DNA from: Balneola vulgaris DSM 17893 | GTDB lineage: Bacteria; Bacteroidota; Rhodothermia; Balneolales; Balneolaceae | Reading direction: 5' to 3' | NCBI RefSeq assembly: GCF_000375465.1 | Contig: NZ_AQXH01000001.1 | Location: forward strand, 130-64,129 | Length of the DNA: 64,000 nt | Shown here: one piece after another, positions 63,256-64,000 of the stretch | How the letters are laid out: each line of letters starts with the position of its first letter | Numbering within the stretch: position 1 is the first letter of the stretch | Program-made: the position numbers and the translations under genes | The notes under the pieces: generated by a model | Databases searched by the model: none | What the model was told of the DNA's origin: nothing | What the model saw: only the letters and a program-made list of their open reading frames with translations

Positions 63256-64000
63256 TGAATATTAAAGAAACGTTTTCACAGGCAACTGATTCTCTAAAGG
63301 CGAATAAAATTCGTTCGAGTCTTACACTTTTAGCTCTAGTAATAGGAGTATTCTCTGTAATTGTATCTACTACAGCCGTTGCTGTAATTGATAGCTTCTT
63401 TACCAACACGATGAGTATTCTTGGCACCGATGTAATAACGGTGCAGAAAAATCCAGCGGTGCAATTAGGTCCCGATGATGCAAGTAAGAGAAACCGTAAG
63501 AACATAAAGTTTGAAGATGCTGAAGAACTAGATGAACGAATGAATATTGGGGAGGGCATGAGTCCTGTGACCTCTTTTAGCTTCACAAAAGTATCTTTTA
63601 ACAACGAAGAAACAGATCCTGATAAATCCATTCGTGGAGGTAATAGCGAGTATATAGCGAACAATGCATACAACTTAGAAGATGGAAGAAACTTCAACGA
63701 AGAAGACATTCAGTATGCTCGCAAAGTAGCTATAATCGGGAAAGACATTCAAACTGAGTTATTCAAAAGTGAATATCCGCTTCAGAAAACCATTCGTATA
63801 GATGGGCAGCCTTATACGGTGATTGGAGTTTTGGAATCGAAAGGGCAAATCATGGGGCAGTCGTTCGATGATTTTGTACTCATTCCCTATACCACGGGTA
63901 TAAATGTGTACGGTGGAAATAGGGGAATTGGAATTCAATTGCGTGCTCCAGCTATAACTATGATGGAAGAGACGATAGATGAAGTTACAGGAATCATGCG
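63255..64000 (+). CDS. Second MacB/FtsX-type ABC permease, cut by the window edge
   Basis: The ATG at 63255 shares its A with the preceding stop (TAATG). The visible 248 residues begin MNIKETFSQATDSLKANK and carry one N-terminal helix (about 23-50, LTLLALVIGVFSVIVSTTAV), then a MacB-PCD periplasmic domain with VAIIGKDI and YTVIGVLESKGQ. The C-terminal membrane part lies outside the window. The pair probably forms a heterodimeric permease of one transporter. Confidence 0.85.
   Translation, partial: MNIKETFSQATDSLKANKIRSSLTLLALVIGVFSVIVSTTAVAVIDSFFTNTMSILGTDVITVQKNPAVQLGPDDASKRNRKNIKFEDAEELDERMNIGEGMSPVTSFSFTKVSFNNEETDPDKSIRGGNSEYIANNAYNLEDGRNFNEEDIQYARKVAIIGKDIQTELFKSEYPLQKTIRIDGQPYTVIGVLESKGQIMGQSFDDFVLIPYTTGINVYGGNRGIGIQLRAPAITMMEETIDEVTGIM

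Noticed and set aside
63230-63709. 159-residue minus-strand frame near the right edge
   Set aside because: Antisense to the second MacB/FtsX permease; Ser-rich composition typical of an antisense shadow.
1-64000. CRISPR arrays, tRNA or rRNA genes, prophage or transposase genes
   Set aside because: None seen by eye: no regularly spaced repeats, no cloverleaf sequence I could recognise and no integrase or transposase frame.

Overview
The window reads as chromosome of a Bacteroidota/Balneolota-type bacterium (Balneola-like marine relatives are my best guess, from memory of the families and not from a search). The supporting marks are a C-terminal type IX secretion tail at the left edge, a PID-CTERM-type small protein, a parA-parB-DUF5683 gene order, a rhomboid with a DUF6576-like tail, a TIGR03643-like protein, a Rho factor with a long disordered insert, BshB1 of bacillithiol synthesis, weak Shine-Dalgarno signals and candidate promoters of the TAnnTTTG type. 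Composition is moderately AT-rich and coding density is high. I see no rRNA, tRNA, CRISPR array, prophage or classical insertion sequence.

Layout. 0-5.7 kb (plus): end of a T9SS cargo gene, a PID-CTERM small protein, an osmoprotectant-type ABC transporter with a fused binding protein-permease, an alpha/beta hydrolase, RmuC and MtgA. 5.7-7.3 kb (minus): a methyltransferase and an RluA-family pseudouridine synthase. 7.4-17.2 kb (plus): UvrC, an ECF sigma/anti-sigma pair, ParA-ParB-DUF5683, a LOG-family protein, a TPR protein and transketolase. 17.3-19.5 kb (minus): an SpoIIE-type phosphatase and an adenosine deaminase-like enzyme. 19.6-31.7 kb (plus): PolA, a small GIY-YIG nuclease between two inverted hairpin repeats, a CrtI-like oxidoreductase, two rhomboids, IspG, a thioredoxin-fold protein without cysteines, a class IV aminotransferase, FolC and Rho.

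31.8-39.8 kb is an all-minus accessory block between rho and rpsO. It holds hydrolases, a SugE/Gdx exporter, a DJ-1/PfpI protein, two NAD(P)-dependent reductases, a VOC gene broken by an in-frame stop, an amidohydrolase and a CPBP protease. 40.2-45.7 kb (plus) returns to core genes: rpsO, pnp, an M16 peptidase and asnS. 45.7-53.3 kb holds a TolB-like lipoprotein, a TIGR03643 protein, HolA, a second ECF sigma factor with a very small soluble partner, a membrane-anchored Nudix-like gene split by an in-frame TAG, and an S9 peptidase. 53.4-64 kb holds an MBL hydrolase, a CrtI/PYROXD2-like oxidoreductase, alanine racemase, an FKBP-like lipoprotein, the rpiB-glyA-tatC operon, an inositol monophosphatase family enzyme, BshB1 and two MacB/FtsX-type permeases, the second cut by the window edge.

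The items most worth a second look are the GIY-YIG gene bracketed by near-identical inverted hairpins, the two genes interrupted by single in-frame stop codons (TAA and TAG), the thioredoxin fold whose CxxC has become SxxS, and the 81-residue candidate anti-sigma protein. I did not find a clearly new multi-gene system; the GIY-YIG/hairpin unit is the best candidate for an under-described element.
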